Assembly: GCF_039679125.1 (NCBI RefSeq)
Contig: NZ_CP155551.1
Coordinates: 1,984,001-2,048,000, forward strand
Length of the DNA stretch: 64,000 nt
Origin: Blastococcus sp. HT6-4
GTDB taxonomy: Bacteria > Actinomycetota > Actinomycetes > Mycobacteriales > Geodermatophilaceae
Reading direction: 5' to 3'
The position numbers and the translations under genes are program-made. Shown here piece after piece: positions 17,385-25,436 of this stretch (the stretch's first letter is position 1; each line of letters begins with the position of its first letter). A model generated the notes under the pieces. It did not search any database and was not told the origin of the DNA. It saw only the letters and a program-made list of their open reading frames with translations.

Positions 17385-17888
17385 TCAGCGGCCGTCGGGG
17401 TCGCGGAGGACCTCGCCCTCGATGACCAGCGGCCTGCCGGGACCGCCGGCGTCGGGCCGGTCCACCGGGGCGGTGCGGGTACTGCCGACGCGCACCGGCC
17501 CGCGCAGGTGCGGGGGAACGCGGCTCAGGACCAGGCGGGTCAGCACGCGTCGCACCAGCCCGCGGGTGCCCGGCAGCAGGCACAGCAGCCCCACGAGGTC
17601 GCCGAGGAAGCCGGGGAGCACCATCAGCAGACCGCCGACGGCGACCAGCCCGGCGTCGCCCAGTTCGCGGCCCGGGCCCTGGCCCGACCGGGCCCGCGCG
17701 CGGAGGTCGGCCAGGGCGCGGGTGCCCTGCCGGGCGAGCAGCGCCCAGCCGAGTGCGCTGGTGACCAGCGCGGCCACGATCGTCCAGCCCAGGCCGATCC
17801 AGGCGGCGATCAGCACGAAGACGACCAGCTCCGCGACGGCCGCGAGCCCGACCACCATGCGCAGCCGTCGGCGCACCACCTCAGCCAC
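17385..17888 (-). CDS. FxsA family membrane protein
   Basis: A 167-residue inner-membrane protein of the FxsA family, named for suppression of F exclusion of phage T7 in E. coli; the normal role is unclear. It has two N-terminal transmembrane segments (about 10-50), a conserved cytosolic loop and a third hydrophobic hairpin in GLVAVGGLLMVLPGFLGDLVGLLCLLP (first 20 residues of the motif are the core), a family hallmark. The C-terminal tail is Pro/Arg-rich and variable. The GTG at 17888 has a strong GAGGAGG site. It is followed by no obvious partner. Confidence 0.88.
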   Translation of the reverse strand: MAEVVRRRLRMVVGLAAVAELVVFVLIAAWIGLGWTIVAALVTSALGWALLARQGTRALADLRARARSGQGPGRELGDAGLVAVGGLLMVLPGFLGDLVGLLCLLPGTRGLVRRVLTRLVLSRVPPHLRGPVRVGSTRTAPVDRPDAGGPGRPLVIEGEVLRDPDGR

Positions 17889-17948
17889 GACGGTTCCTCC
17901 TCCTGCTCGCGTGCCCGTCCCCGAGCGGCGGCCTCGCCGTCGCCCGGG

Positions 17949-18722
17949 CTACCGCCCGGCGTCCTCCGCCGGTCCGTTCACCGGTGGGCGCACCAGGCCC
18001 GGCAGCCAGTCGGCCAGCCGGTCCTGCACACCCCACACGGTCACCCGGGCCCATGCTTCCTTAACGATCGAACCGCTCATCTTGCTCCTGCCGAACTCGC
18101 GTTCGGTGAAGGTGATCGGCACCTCGGTGACGCGGGCCCCGGAGCGCAGGGCCCGCCAGGCCCAGTCGACCTGGAAGCAGTAGCCCTCGCTGGCCACCTG
18201 GTCGAACGGCAACCGCTCGACCAGCTCGGCCCGGGCGGCCCGGAAACCGCCGGTGGCGTCACGCAGCGGCAGCCGCAGCGCCCACCGCGTGTAGCGGTTG
18301 CCGGCCCGGGACAGCAGCAGCCGGTGCAGCGGCCAGTCCTCCACCCGGCCGCCGTCGACGTACCGGGAGCCGAGCACGAGATCGGCGTCGGCCACCGCCG
18401 CGAGCAGGTCGGGCAGCTGCTCGGGCGGGTGGGAGCCGTCGGCGTCCATCTCGACGAGCACCTCGTACCCCCGCTCCAGTGCCCAGCCGAACCCGGCCAC
18501 GTAGGCGCGGCCGAGACCGCCCTTGGCGCTGCGGTGCAGCACGTGCACCCGCGGGTCGGCGGCGGCGAGGGTGTCGGCGAGCTCGCCGGTGCCGTCTGGT
18601 GACCCGTCGTCGACCACCAGTGCGTGGGCGTCGGGCACGCTGGCGTGCAGCCGCTCCAGCACCCGCGCCAGGTTCTCCACCTCGTTGTACGTGGGGATGA
18701 TGACCAGCACCCGGTCGCTCAC
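17949..18722 (-). CDS. Polyprenol monophosphomannose synthase
   Basis: A 257-residue GT2 glycosyltransferase that moves mannose from GDP-mannose to polyprenyl phosphate, feeding lipoglycan and protein O-mannosylation on the outer membrane face. Seen: VLVIIPTYNEVENLARVL at the start, VVDDGSPDGTG, the DxD-type EMDADGSHPPEQL, GSRYVDGG and the late SGARVTEVPITFTEREFGRSKMS. It corresponds to domain 2 of mycobacterial Ppm1, which is fused to Lnt. Here the GTG start overlaps the lnt stop (GTGA), so the two are separate but translationally coupled. Confidence 0.92.
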   Translation of the reverse strand: MSDRVLVIIPTYNEVENLARVLERLHASVPDAHALVVDDGSPDGTGELADTLAAADPRVHVLHRSAKGGLGRAYVAGFGWALERGYEVLVEMDADGSHPPEQLPDLLAAVADADLVLGSRYVDGGRVEDWPLHRLLLSRAGNRYTRWALRLPLRDATGGFRAARAELVERLPFDQVASEGYCFQVDWAWRALRSGARVTEVPITFTEREFGRSKMSGSIVKEAWARVTVWGVQDRLADWLPGLVRPPVNGPAEDAGR

Positions 18723-20383
18723 GCGGCACTCCCCTGCCGCGACCGGGCGGACCGCAGGCCGCCGAGCACCGCGCCCGCGGCGAGCGCGGTGAGCAGCCAC
18801 TCGGGCCCCGCTCCCAGCCGCTGCGCCACGGTGACGTCGTCGCGCTGGGCGATGTCGGCGACGAAGACCGCGGGCTCGAACAGCTCCGAGGACCGGACCA
18901 CCGTCCCGTCGGGGGCCACGATCGCCGAGATACCGCTGGTGGCCGCGACGGCGACCGCACGGCCGTGCTCGACCGCCCGCACCCGGCTCATGGCCAGCTG
19001 CTGGGCGCTCTCGTCCGTGTAGCCGAACGTGGCGTTGTTGGTCTGCACGACGAGCATGCCCGCCCCTCCGTCGACGACGTCGCGCACCAGGTCGTCGTAG
19101 ACCACCTCGAAGCAGATCAGGTCACCGAGGCGGATCCCCCCGACGTCCAGCACGCCGACGTCGTCGCCGGCCGCGAAGTCCCGCCGCACGAGGTCGACCT
19201 TCTCGCTGAAGAACCGGAAGAAGTCCCGCGCGGGGACGTACTCGGCGAAGGGCACCGGATGGCGCTTGACGTAGGTGTCGCCCGGCCCGTCCTCCGGCGT
19301 CCAGACGATCGCCGTGTTGCTGATGAACTCGCCGGGGCCGTCGACGACGGCGCCCACCAGGATCGGCGCACCGACGGCGTCCGCAGCACGCTGGATCTGC
19401 GCCGCGGCGTCGGCATTCCGGTACGGGTCGATGTCCGAGCTGTTCTCCGGCCACAGGACGACGTCGGGCTGCGGGCGCTCCCCGGCGGACACGTCCGCGG
19501 CCAGCAGGAGGGTCTGCTGGACGTGGTTGTCGAGCACCGCCCGTCGCTGGGCGTTGAAGTCCAGGCCGGCGCGCGGCACGTCTCCCTGGATCACCGCGAC
19601 GGTGGCGGTCGGCCCGCCCGCCGTCAGGGAGCTGCCGGGCAGCGGCAGCGAGGCGAGGGCGCCGACCAGCGGGACCGCGAGCGCCCCGGCGACCCATGGC
19701 AGGGCCGCCCGGAGGCCGCCCCGCCGTTCCCCGGCCGGGGCGCCGGAGGTCCGCCAGGCACGGACCAGCGCCAGGACGGCGGCCGCGAGCAGGGTGCCGG
19801 TGAGGGCGACGGCGAAGCCGACCAGCGGCACCCCGCCGTACGCGGCCAGCGCCAGCAGGGGGCCGTCGGTCTGCGAGAAGCCCAGGCGGCCCCACGGGAA
19901 GCCGCCGAAGGGGAACCGGCCGCGGAGCGCCTCGTCGGCGACCCAGAGGGCCGCGGCCCACAGCGGCCAGAGGGGCAGCCGCGTGGTGAACGCGGTCAGG
20001 CCGCCCAGCAGGGACAGGAACAGCGCCTGGCTCACCGCGAGCGCGAGCCAGGGGAAGGCGCCCACGTAGATCCCGGTCCACGAGAGCAGGGGGACGAAGA
20101 AGGCCAGGCCCATCACGAGGCCGAGCCAGAGGCCCGAGCGGACGCGCTGCCCGCGGGTCGCCAGCGTCAGCGCTGCCGGTCCGAGGACGGCCAGCCAGGC
20201 GAGGCCGTGACCGGGGAAGGCGAGGAACATGGCCAGCCCGCCCGTGGCGGCCAGCAGCGTCCGCCACGGCAGGCGCACGGGGCGGCGGGACGTCGTCCCC
20301 TGCTGTGCCGGCTGCCCGGGAGCACCGGGCCCGGGCGGCCGCGCGAGCGTTCCCGTCGCCGGCCCGCCGTTGCCTGCGGGCAC
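18719..20383 (-). CDS. lnt: Apolipoprotein N-acyltransferase
   Basis: A 554-residue membrane enzyme that N-acylates the amino-terminal Cys of lipoproteins. About six N-terminal hydrophobic segments (45-250) carry the FPFGGFPWGRLGFSQ family motif. They precede a carbon-nitrogen-hydrolase domain: PVPFAEYVP (catalytic Glu near 378) and GDLICFEVVYDD (catalytic Cys near 424), then NNATFGYTDESAQQL. A final helix closes the protein. The GTG at 20383 has GAGGAGG upstream; the frame is open much further but is not conserved-looking. In mycobacteria this domain is fused to Ppm1; here it is a coupled two-gene operon. Confidence 0.92.
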   Translation of the reverse strand: MPAGNGGPATGTLARPPGPGAPGQPAQQGTTSRRPVRLPWRTLLAATGGLAMFLAFPGHGLAWLAVLGPAALTLATRGQRVRSGLWLGLVMGLAFFVPLLSWTGIYVGAFPWLALAVSQALFLSLLGGLTAFTTRLPLWPLWAAALWVADEALRGRFPFGGFPWGRLGFSQTDGPLLALAAYGGVPLVGFAVALTGTLLAAAVLALVRAWRTSGAPAGERRGGLRAALPWVAGALAVPLVGALASLPLPGSSLTAGGPTATVAVIQGDVPRAGLDFNAQRRAVLDNHVQQTLLLAADVSAGERPQPDVVLWPENSSDIDPYRNADAAAQIQRAADAVGAPILVGAVVDGPGEFISNTAIVWTPEDGPGDTYVKRHPVPFAEYVPARDFFRFFSEKVDLVRRDFAAGDDVGVLDVGGIRLGDLICFEVVYDDLVRDVVDGGAGMLVVQTNNATFGYTDESAQQLAMSRVRAVEHGRAVAVAATSGISAIVAPDGTVVRSSELFEPAVFVADIAQRDDVTVAQRLGAGPEWLLTALAAGAVLGGLRSARSRQGSAA

Positions 20384-20891
20384 GCAGCGCCTCCTCGGAT
20401 GCCGCCGCCCCGCGGGGCGGATCGTCCCCGCACCGCTCGGGCGGGGTCCGGACCGCTGGTTGCGCGGTCCCGACCCAGCATCCCATCCCGGACCGGCGCG
20501 CGAGCGGGCGTGCATCCCTGCACGCCGCGGAGCCGCTCGTCCGGGCCACCGTTCCCGTGCCGATCGCGCCGGCGGCAACCGCATGCGGGCGCCGCGCCTT
20601 CGGGCCGGACGGCCGGTCGCTGGCGGCGAGCGGCGCGACCGTTGTCTGATGGCGCGGGTCCACGTGGGCTCCGCCGGGTTGCCCGGCACCGTGTCCTCCG
20701 GAGGCCCGCCGCTCCCCCGCGACCCGGGTGACGTGGCCGGCACAGCCGGGCCGCGCCGGCCGGAGGGACCGCACGCGCCTGCCGGGAGAGCACGGTGCGG
20801 TGCTTCCGGTCAGGAACTGCAGGGACTGTAAGAAGGGCAGCGGTCGGTATCGAGACCTGCGAGGGCTTCGAGTCGCAGTGTGATCAAATCG
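20384..20891. other. 508-base gap without a recognisable gene
   Basis: The gap lies between the 3' end of the amidohydrolase gene and the start of lnt, both on the minus strand, so it should contain the lnt promoter and an amidohydrolase terminator. The open frames are Arg/Pro/Gly-rich shadows. I see no convincing hairpin, repeat or RNA gene. Confidence 0.4.
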
Positions 20892-22442
20892 TTACTGATC
20901 GCCGTGGCCCACCGGCTCCCCGTCCACGACCAGCAGATGGCACGCCGGCCGGCCCCGGTCGGCGAGGACCTGGGACAACCCCTCCCCGGTCGCCCACACG
21001 GCGAGGTCCGCGGGCGCTCCGACGGCCAGCGGGCCGAGGGGGTGCTCGGCCCGGGCGGCGTGCCAGCCCCCGTGGGTGGCCGCGTCGAAGGCGTCGAACG
21101 GCCGCAGTCCGGAACCGGGCGTCCGGTGGTCGACGGCGGCGTGCACCCCGCCCCACGGGTCCAGGGGAGTCACCGGCGCATCGCTGCCCAGGGCGAGGGC
21201 CACCTCGCTCTCCGCCAGGTCGGCCAGCGGGTTGGTGGCCAGGGCCCGTTCGAGCCCCAGCCGCTCGGCGTACATGCCGGCGCGCCCGCCCCAGGCGGCG
21301 TCGAAGGCCGGCTGGACGCTGGCCACCATGTCCCAGTCACGCATCCGCGCCATGACGGAAGCCGACGGCATCTCCAGGTGCTCGAGCCGGTGCCGGCAGG
21401 CGCGCACCGCGGACGCCCCCAGTTCGGCGACGACGATCCCCACGGCCTCCAGCACCTGCTCGACGGCGGCGTCCCCGATGCAGTGGAAACCGGCCTGGAG
21501 GCCGGCCGTGGTGCAGGCGCGGACGTGCTCGGCCAGCGACGCCGTCTCGAACCGGAGGGCGCCGCAGGTGTCGGGCCGGTCGGAGTAGGGGGCACTCAGC
21601 GCGGCGGTGTGCGACCCGAGGGCGCCGTCGCAGAACAGGTCTCCCCCGGCTCCGGCCAGGCCGAGCTCGCGCACCAGCTCCAGCCCCCCGCGCTCGGACA
21701 GCTCACCCCAGTAGCCGAGGACCCGTGGGCCCGGCTCCGCGCCCGCCAGCGCCAGCAGGTTCCGGAGGTCGTCGGCCGAGGAGACCTCCGGGCCGGCCAT
21801 CTCGTGCAGGCTGCCGATGCCCAGGGCCGCCGCGGCCGCCCGGGTGGCCCGCTGGGCGGCCGTGCGCTGCGCACCCATGACCGCTCCGTAGGCGGCCTTC
21901 CGGGCCGCGTGGTGCGCGTCCAGCCGCAGGCGACCGTCGGCGGCGAAGCCGGGGCGACCGGCGATCCCCGGGACGCCGTCCAGCAGCGCGGTCGAGACGG
22001 TCGCGGAGTGGACGTCGACCCGCGCCAGGTAGACCGGGCGGTTCCCGACCGCGGCGTCGAGGTCGGCCCGCGTGAGACCACGGCGCTCGGGCCAGGCGGT
22101 CTCGTCCCAGCCGGTGCCCAGGACGATCCCGTCGGGCACCGCCTCGGCGTGGGCCCGGAGTGCGGCGACCGCATCGGCAACGCTCGAGCTCGAGTGGAGG
22201 TCGAGACCGGTCAACGCCAGCCCGGTGGCGGTGGCGTGCACGTGGGCATCGACGAAGGCGGGCGTCAGCAACGCCCCCTCCCCCGCGATCACCCGGTCGG
22301 CGCCGGGCGCGTCGGCCGCATCCCCCAGCCACGCGATCCGCCCGGCACGGACGTACAGCGCCCGGCCGGCACGGTCGCCGATCCGGACGTCGGTGAGCAG
22401 GAGGCTCGCGCGGGCGTTCGCGTCCCCGCCGGGTGTCGTCAC
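20892..22442 (-). CDS. Amidohydrolase family protein (YtcJ-like)
   Basis: A 516-residue metal-dependent hydrolase of the amidohydrolase 3/YtcJ group. An N-terminal beta region leads to LLTPAFVDAHVHATATG, the H-x-H metal motif near residue 60. Later are GSLHEMAG, the FCDGALGSHTAAL segment typical of the group, GFHCIGDAAVEQVL, RHRLEHLEM and ALGSDAPVTPLDPW with the catalytic Asp. It ends in a composite beta domain (PADLAVW). Substrate is unknown; members act on N-substituted amino acids or formamides. The GTG at 22442 with GAGAGGACGG upstream is preferred over the long Arg-rich extension. Confidence 0.85.
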   Translation of the reverse strand: MTTPGGDANARASLLLTDVRIGDRAGRALYVRAGRIAWLGDAADAPGADRVIAGEGALLTPAFVDAHVHATATGLALTGLDLHSSSSVADAVAALRAHAEAVPDGIVLGTGWDETAWPERRGLTRADLDAAVGNRPVYLARVDVHSATVSTALLDGVPGIAGRPGFAADGRLRLDAHHAARKAAYGAVMGAQRTAAQRATRAAAAALGIGSLHEMAGPEVSSADDLRNLLALAGAEPGPRVLGYWGELSERGGLELVRELGLAGAGGDLFCDGALGSHTAALSAPYSDRPDTCGALRFETASLAEHVRACTTAGLQAGFHCIGDAAVEQVLEAVGIVVAELGASAVRACRHRLEHLEMPSASVMARMRDWDMVASVQPAFDAAWGGRAGMYAERLGLERALATNPLADLAESEVALALGSDAPVTPLDPWGGVHAAVDHRTPGSGLRPFDAFDAATHGGWHAARAEHPLGPLAVGAPADLAVWATGEGLSQVLADRGRPACHLLVVDGEPVGHGDQ

Positions 22443-22623
22443 GTCCGCCGTCCTCTCGAGCCCCGGCCACCGCCGGGAGCAGCGGGGCCGGCACAGCAGA
22501 CCACGGCCCCTTCCGCCGCTCCACCGGCAGGGCCGGCCGGGGCCCGCTGCGGTCGCTGGAGCGACTTCGTGCCGGTACGGCGTCCGGGTGGCCGGGCCCG
22601 GACGGCGACGGTAGGCAGGACGG

Positions 22624-23148
22624 GTGGACGCGGGACAGCGGCTGTGCACGGAGCGGTTGCGGCTCCGGCCGTGGACGACCCGGCCGGCCGACCTCGCGCG
22701 GCTGGCCGACATCTACGGCCGCGACGAGGTGACCCGCTGGCTGGGCGGTGGCCCCTCGGTGCCACCCGAGGAACTCGTCGTCCGCTGGGCCGAGGTGCAT
22801 GCGCGCGACGACCGGTTCCTCTGCTGGGCCATCGAGCGGCCCGACGGCGTCCCGGCCGGGACGGTTCTGCTCAAGCCGCTGCCCAACGGGGTGGGCGAGG
22901 TCGAGGTGGGGTGGCACCTGCACCCCGACTCCTGGGGCCACGGCTACGCCACCGAGGCCGCGCGGGAGGTCGTCGACCGGGCGTTCGGGCTCGGCCTGCC
23001 CGAGGTCTACGCCGTCGTGCGACCGGGCAACGAGGCGTCGATCGCCGTCTGCCGGCGGTTGGGGATGGCCCCGCTGGGGCGCATCCGCCGCTGGTACGAC
23101 GTCGAGCTGGAGGCATTCCGGTTGATGGCCCCCGTCGTCGTCGAGTGA
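22624..23148 (+). CDS. GNAT acetyltransferase, RimJ/RimL type
   Basis: A 174-residue acetyltransferase. The opening CTERLRLRPWTTRPADLARLADIY is the RimJ/RimL-like first strand and helix; the later GEVEVGWHLHPDSWGHGYATEAAREV contains the acetyl-CoA loop W-G-H-G-Y-A-T-E. The end has NEASIAVCRRLGM. Family members acetylate protein N-termini or small amines; the substrate here is unknown. The GTG start follows a weak TAGGCA box by 6 nt. It is divergent from the amidohydrolase and ends 4 bases before the convergent acyltransferase. Confidence 0.85.
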   Translation: MDAGQRLCTERLRLRPWTTRPADLARLADIYGRDEVTRWLGGGPSVPPEELVVRWAEVHARDDRFLCWAIERPDGVPAGTVLLKPLPNGVGEVEVGWHLHPDSWGHGYATEAAREVVDRAFGLGLPEVYAVVRPGNEASIAVCRRLGMAPLGRIRRWYDVELEAFRLMAPVVVE

Positions 23149-23152
23149 CCGC

Positions 23153-24013
23153 TCAGCGGCGGCGCAGCAGCCGGGCCACCCGTCCCCCCGGCGAGCGCTT
23201 CGTCGCACTGGCCCCCCGCCCGGTGGCGCGGAGGGTGTCGCCGGCGGCCGCCTCCGCGGGTGTCGGTGCCGTCCCGCCGAGGTGCGCCGGCTGCCACCAC
23301 CGGTCGTCGGCGCCGGCGGGCTGGTCGGGATAGCTCCGCTGGGCCTCGTCGAGCAGCGCCTCCATCGCCGTGCGAGTGCGACCGAGCAGTGCGGGGATCT
23401 GCTCACCGGGCCCAGGGGTGATCGGCTCGCCGAGGACCACCGTCACGGGGACGCCACGGCGCCACTCCACCTTGTGGTTCCTCGTGGCCACCCGGTGCCC
23501 GCCCCAGACGGCCGCCGGGATGATCGGCACGCCGGCGTCGATGGCCATCCGCGCGACGCCGGCCTTGAGGTCCTTCACCGTGAAGCTGGTGCTGATGGTC
23601 GCCTCCGGGAAGATCCCGACCACCTCGCCGTCCTTGAGCGCGCGGACCGCGGCCTCGAACGCGCTCGAGCCGGCCTTCCGGTCGACCGGGATGTGCCGCA
23701 TGGCGCGCATGAACGGTCCGGAGAACCGGTGGTTGAAGACCGCCGCCTTCGCCATGAACCGCACCAGGCGGTGCCGCGGCAGCGCGCCGAGCCCCAGGAA
23801 GGTGAAGTCGAAGTAGCTGACGTGGTTGCTGCAGATGATCGCGCCCCCGGACGCCGGCACGTGCTCGGAGCCACGGACGTCGAAGCGGAAGCGGAACAGC
23901 CGGAAGACGACCAGGGCGATCCGGATCACCAGCCGGTACGGCTTGTCGCGCGGATCGGGCGAGGCGCCGAACAGCCCGGGACGGACGACGTCACGCCAGC
24001 TCGCGGTGTACAT
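23153..24013 (-). CDS. 1-acyl-sn-glycerol-3-phosphate acyltransferase (PlsC family)
   Basis: A 286-residue membrane-associated acyltransferase for phosphatidic acid synthesis. Seen: a hydrophobic helix LVIRIALVVFRLFRF (28-42), the catalytic CSNHVSYFDF (H64-x4-D69), the substrate motif HIPVDRKAGSSAF, FPEATISTSF (near 135) and GVPIIPAAVWG. The C-terminal 60 residues are Arg/Ala-rich and unconserved. The ATG is 6 nt after TAGATT on the minus strand, so leaderless initiation is likely. It is a second PlsC-type gene in the window (compare 13669). Confidence 0.92.
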   Translation of the reverse strand: MYTASWRDVVRPGLFGASPDPRDKPYRLVIRIALVVFRLFRFRFDVRGSEHVPASGGAIICSNHVSYFDFTFLGLGALPRHRLVRFMAKAAVFNHRFSGPFMRAMRHIPVDRKAGSSAFEAAVRALKDGEVVGIFPEATISTSFTVKDLKAGVARMAIDAGVPIIPAAVWGGHRVATRNHKVEWRRGVPVTVVLGEPITPGPGEQIPALLGRTRTAMEALLDEAQRSYPDQPAGADDRWWQPAHLGGTAPTPAEAAAGDTLRATGRGASATKRSPGGRVARLLRRR

Positions 24014-24022
24014 GGCGGGAAT

Positions 24023-25201
24023 CTAGCGGCTGCCTCCGGACGCCGCCCGAGGGGTCGGCTCCCCGGCGGTGGTGGCCACGGCGGCCCGGACGACGGCCGC
24101 GAGGTCGCCGGTCTCCTGGTGCACCTGCCGCTGGAGGTCGGCGCCGGTCCCGCGTTCCAGCAGGGCGGCCACACCGGCGGAGACGGTGTCCTCGTCGCCC
24201 GCGTCGGCGAGCGCGGGCCGCACGTGGTCGAGCAGGTCGGTCAGGACGTCGGCGGCCGCGGCCGGCCGGCCGGTGCGCGGGTGGACGAGCTCGCCGGTGA
24301 GGCCGCAGCGGCCGGCCCGCCAGGCGGCCAGGCGCAGCACCTCGGTCCGCACGTCGGGCGCCGCGCCGCCGTCCCGTGCATCGCGGGCGGCGGTCTCCAC
24401 CAGGCCGCGCACCAGCCCGGCGAGGGTGACGGCGTCCTCGACCCGGAGGGCGACGTCCGCGCTGCGCACCTCCACGGTGGGCCACGTGGCCGACAGCCGG
24501 GCGTCGAAATAGACCATGCCGGCGTCGAACACCGTCCCGGTGGCCAGCATGGCGTCGACGACGCGGTGGTAGTCGGCGGCGTCGGTGAACGGGTCGTTCG
24601 GGCCCGCCGACGGCCAGCGCTGCCAGACCTGGGACCGGAAGCTGGCGTACGAGGTGTCCTCGCCCTGCCAGAACGGGGAGTTGGCGGTCAGGGCCGTGAG
24701 CACCGGCAACCACACCCGGATGCGGTTGAGGACGGCCACGCCCTCCTCGTCGTCGGCGACCGAGACGTGGACGTGGCAGCCGCAGGTCAGGACGTCGCGT
24801 GCGGTCTGGCCGAAGGTGTCCATCAGCCGGGTGTAGCGCTCGCCCCCGGTCGGGACGGAGGCGACGGCCACCGGCGACGTGGCCAGCGCCGCCACCCGCG
24901 CCCCGACGGCCACGGCCGCGGCGTCGGCACGGCGACGCCAGTGGCGCAGCTGGTCGAGCACCTCCTGGAGGGTCGTGCAGACCGGCGTCCCCAGCTCGAC
25001 CTGCTGGGCCTTCAGCTCGGGCGAGAGGTGTGCCGACTCCGGAGCGCCGTCGGGCTCGCCGCGCTCGGCGCGGTCGTGCTGCTCGACGTCTTCGCCCTCG
25101 CCGCGCCGCGCCGCGACGGCGAGGGCATCCGGCCCTTCCGGTACGGGCACCCCGGACGAGTCGACCACCAGCAGCTCTTCCTCGACGCCCACGGTCCGCA
25201 C
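24023..25201 (-). CDS. Carboxylate-amine ligase, GCS2 type (YbdK family)
   Basis: A 392-residue ATP-dependent glutamate-cysteine ligase-like enzyme. The start RTVGVEEELLVVD is the family signature; the glutamate-rich motif binds Mg-ATP. Then come SPELKAQQVELGTPVC, TCGCHVHVSVAD, the NSPFWQGEDTSYASFRSQVW segment and PTVEVRSADVAL. It could make gamma-glutamyl-cysteine for mycothiol-type or ergothioneine metabolism, or ligate another amine. Homologues begin a few residues before G-V-E-E-E, so I use the GTG at 25201 (a second GTG is at 25204). The open frame to 25438 runs through an AT-rich intergenic region and is not coding. Confidence 0.88.
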   Translation of the reverse strand: MRTVGVEEELLVVDSSGVPVPEGPDALAVAARRGEGEDVEQHDRAERGEPDGAPESAHLSPELKAQQVELGTPVCTTLQEVLDQLRHWRRRADAAAVAVGARVAALATSPVAVASVPTGGERYTRLMDTFGQTARDVLTCGCHVHVSVADDEEGVAVLNRIRVWLPVLTALTANSPFWQGEDTSYASFRSQVWQRWPSAGPNDPFTDAADYHRVVDAMLATGTVFDAGMVYFDARLSATWPTVEVRSADVALRVEDAVTLAGLVRGLVETAARDARDGGAAPDVRTEVLRLAAWRAGRCGLTGELVHPRTGRPAAAADVLTDLLDHVRPALADAGDEDTVSAGVAALLERGTGADLQRQVHQETGDLAAVVRAAVATTAGEPTPRAASGGSR

Positions 25202-25348
25202 CACCCCATGATCCGGACCGGTGCCCTGTCGTGCAGGACCAGCCGGCAGAGGGTGGTCGCTCCGGCGCACCGGTGGGCGAGTGTGCTCCGGGGTGGACGT
25301 CTGCCCCGGGCGGCTGAACGGGGCCGGGGTCCCGGCGTTGGTGATCGG

Positions 25349-25377
25349 CGCCCACAGGGCGTCGTTTCTTTTTTTTT
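25349..25377 (+). terminator. Short hairpin followed by a nine-T run
   Basis: CGCCC-ACA-GGGCG (25349-25361) is followed by TCG, TTTC and nine T (25369-25377). This is the only classic intrinsic terminator with a long T-run that I see in the window. It points towards the gene at 25437 and would block read-through into its promoter. Confidence 0.5.
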
Positions 25378-25405
25378 CGACAGGTGACCACACATATTCT
25401 TCGAC

Positions 25406-25425
25406 TTGTTGTTGGGGATAACGGT
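25406..25425 (+). repeat. Copy B of the 20-bp intergenic element
   Basis: TTGTTGTTGGGGATAACGGT, identical to the minus-strand sequence at 7793-7812. Its last base is the first T of the -10 box TAGTAT (25425-25430) of the gene at 25437, so it fills the space where the -35 region and an operator would lie. Confidence 0.6.
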
Positions 25426-25430
25426 AGTAT
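25425..25430 (+). promoter_or_regulatory. -10 box TAGTAT of the gene at 25437
   Basis: TAGTAT is followed by 6 bases and then the ATG at 25437, the spacing of a leaderless transcript. The repeat element directly upstream overlaps it by one base. Confidence 0.55.
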
Positions 25431-25436
25431 TCGGTC

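Noticed and set aside
18088-18107. Palindrome CCGAACTCGCGTTCGG resembling a LexA box
   Set aside because: It lies inside the mannosyltransferase coding sequence and encodes a conserved segment (EREFG); both outer bases deviate from the SOS box.
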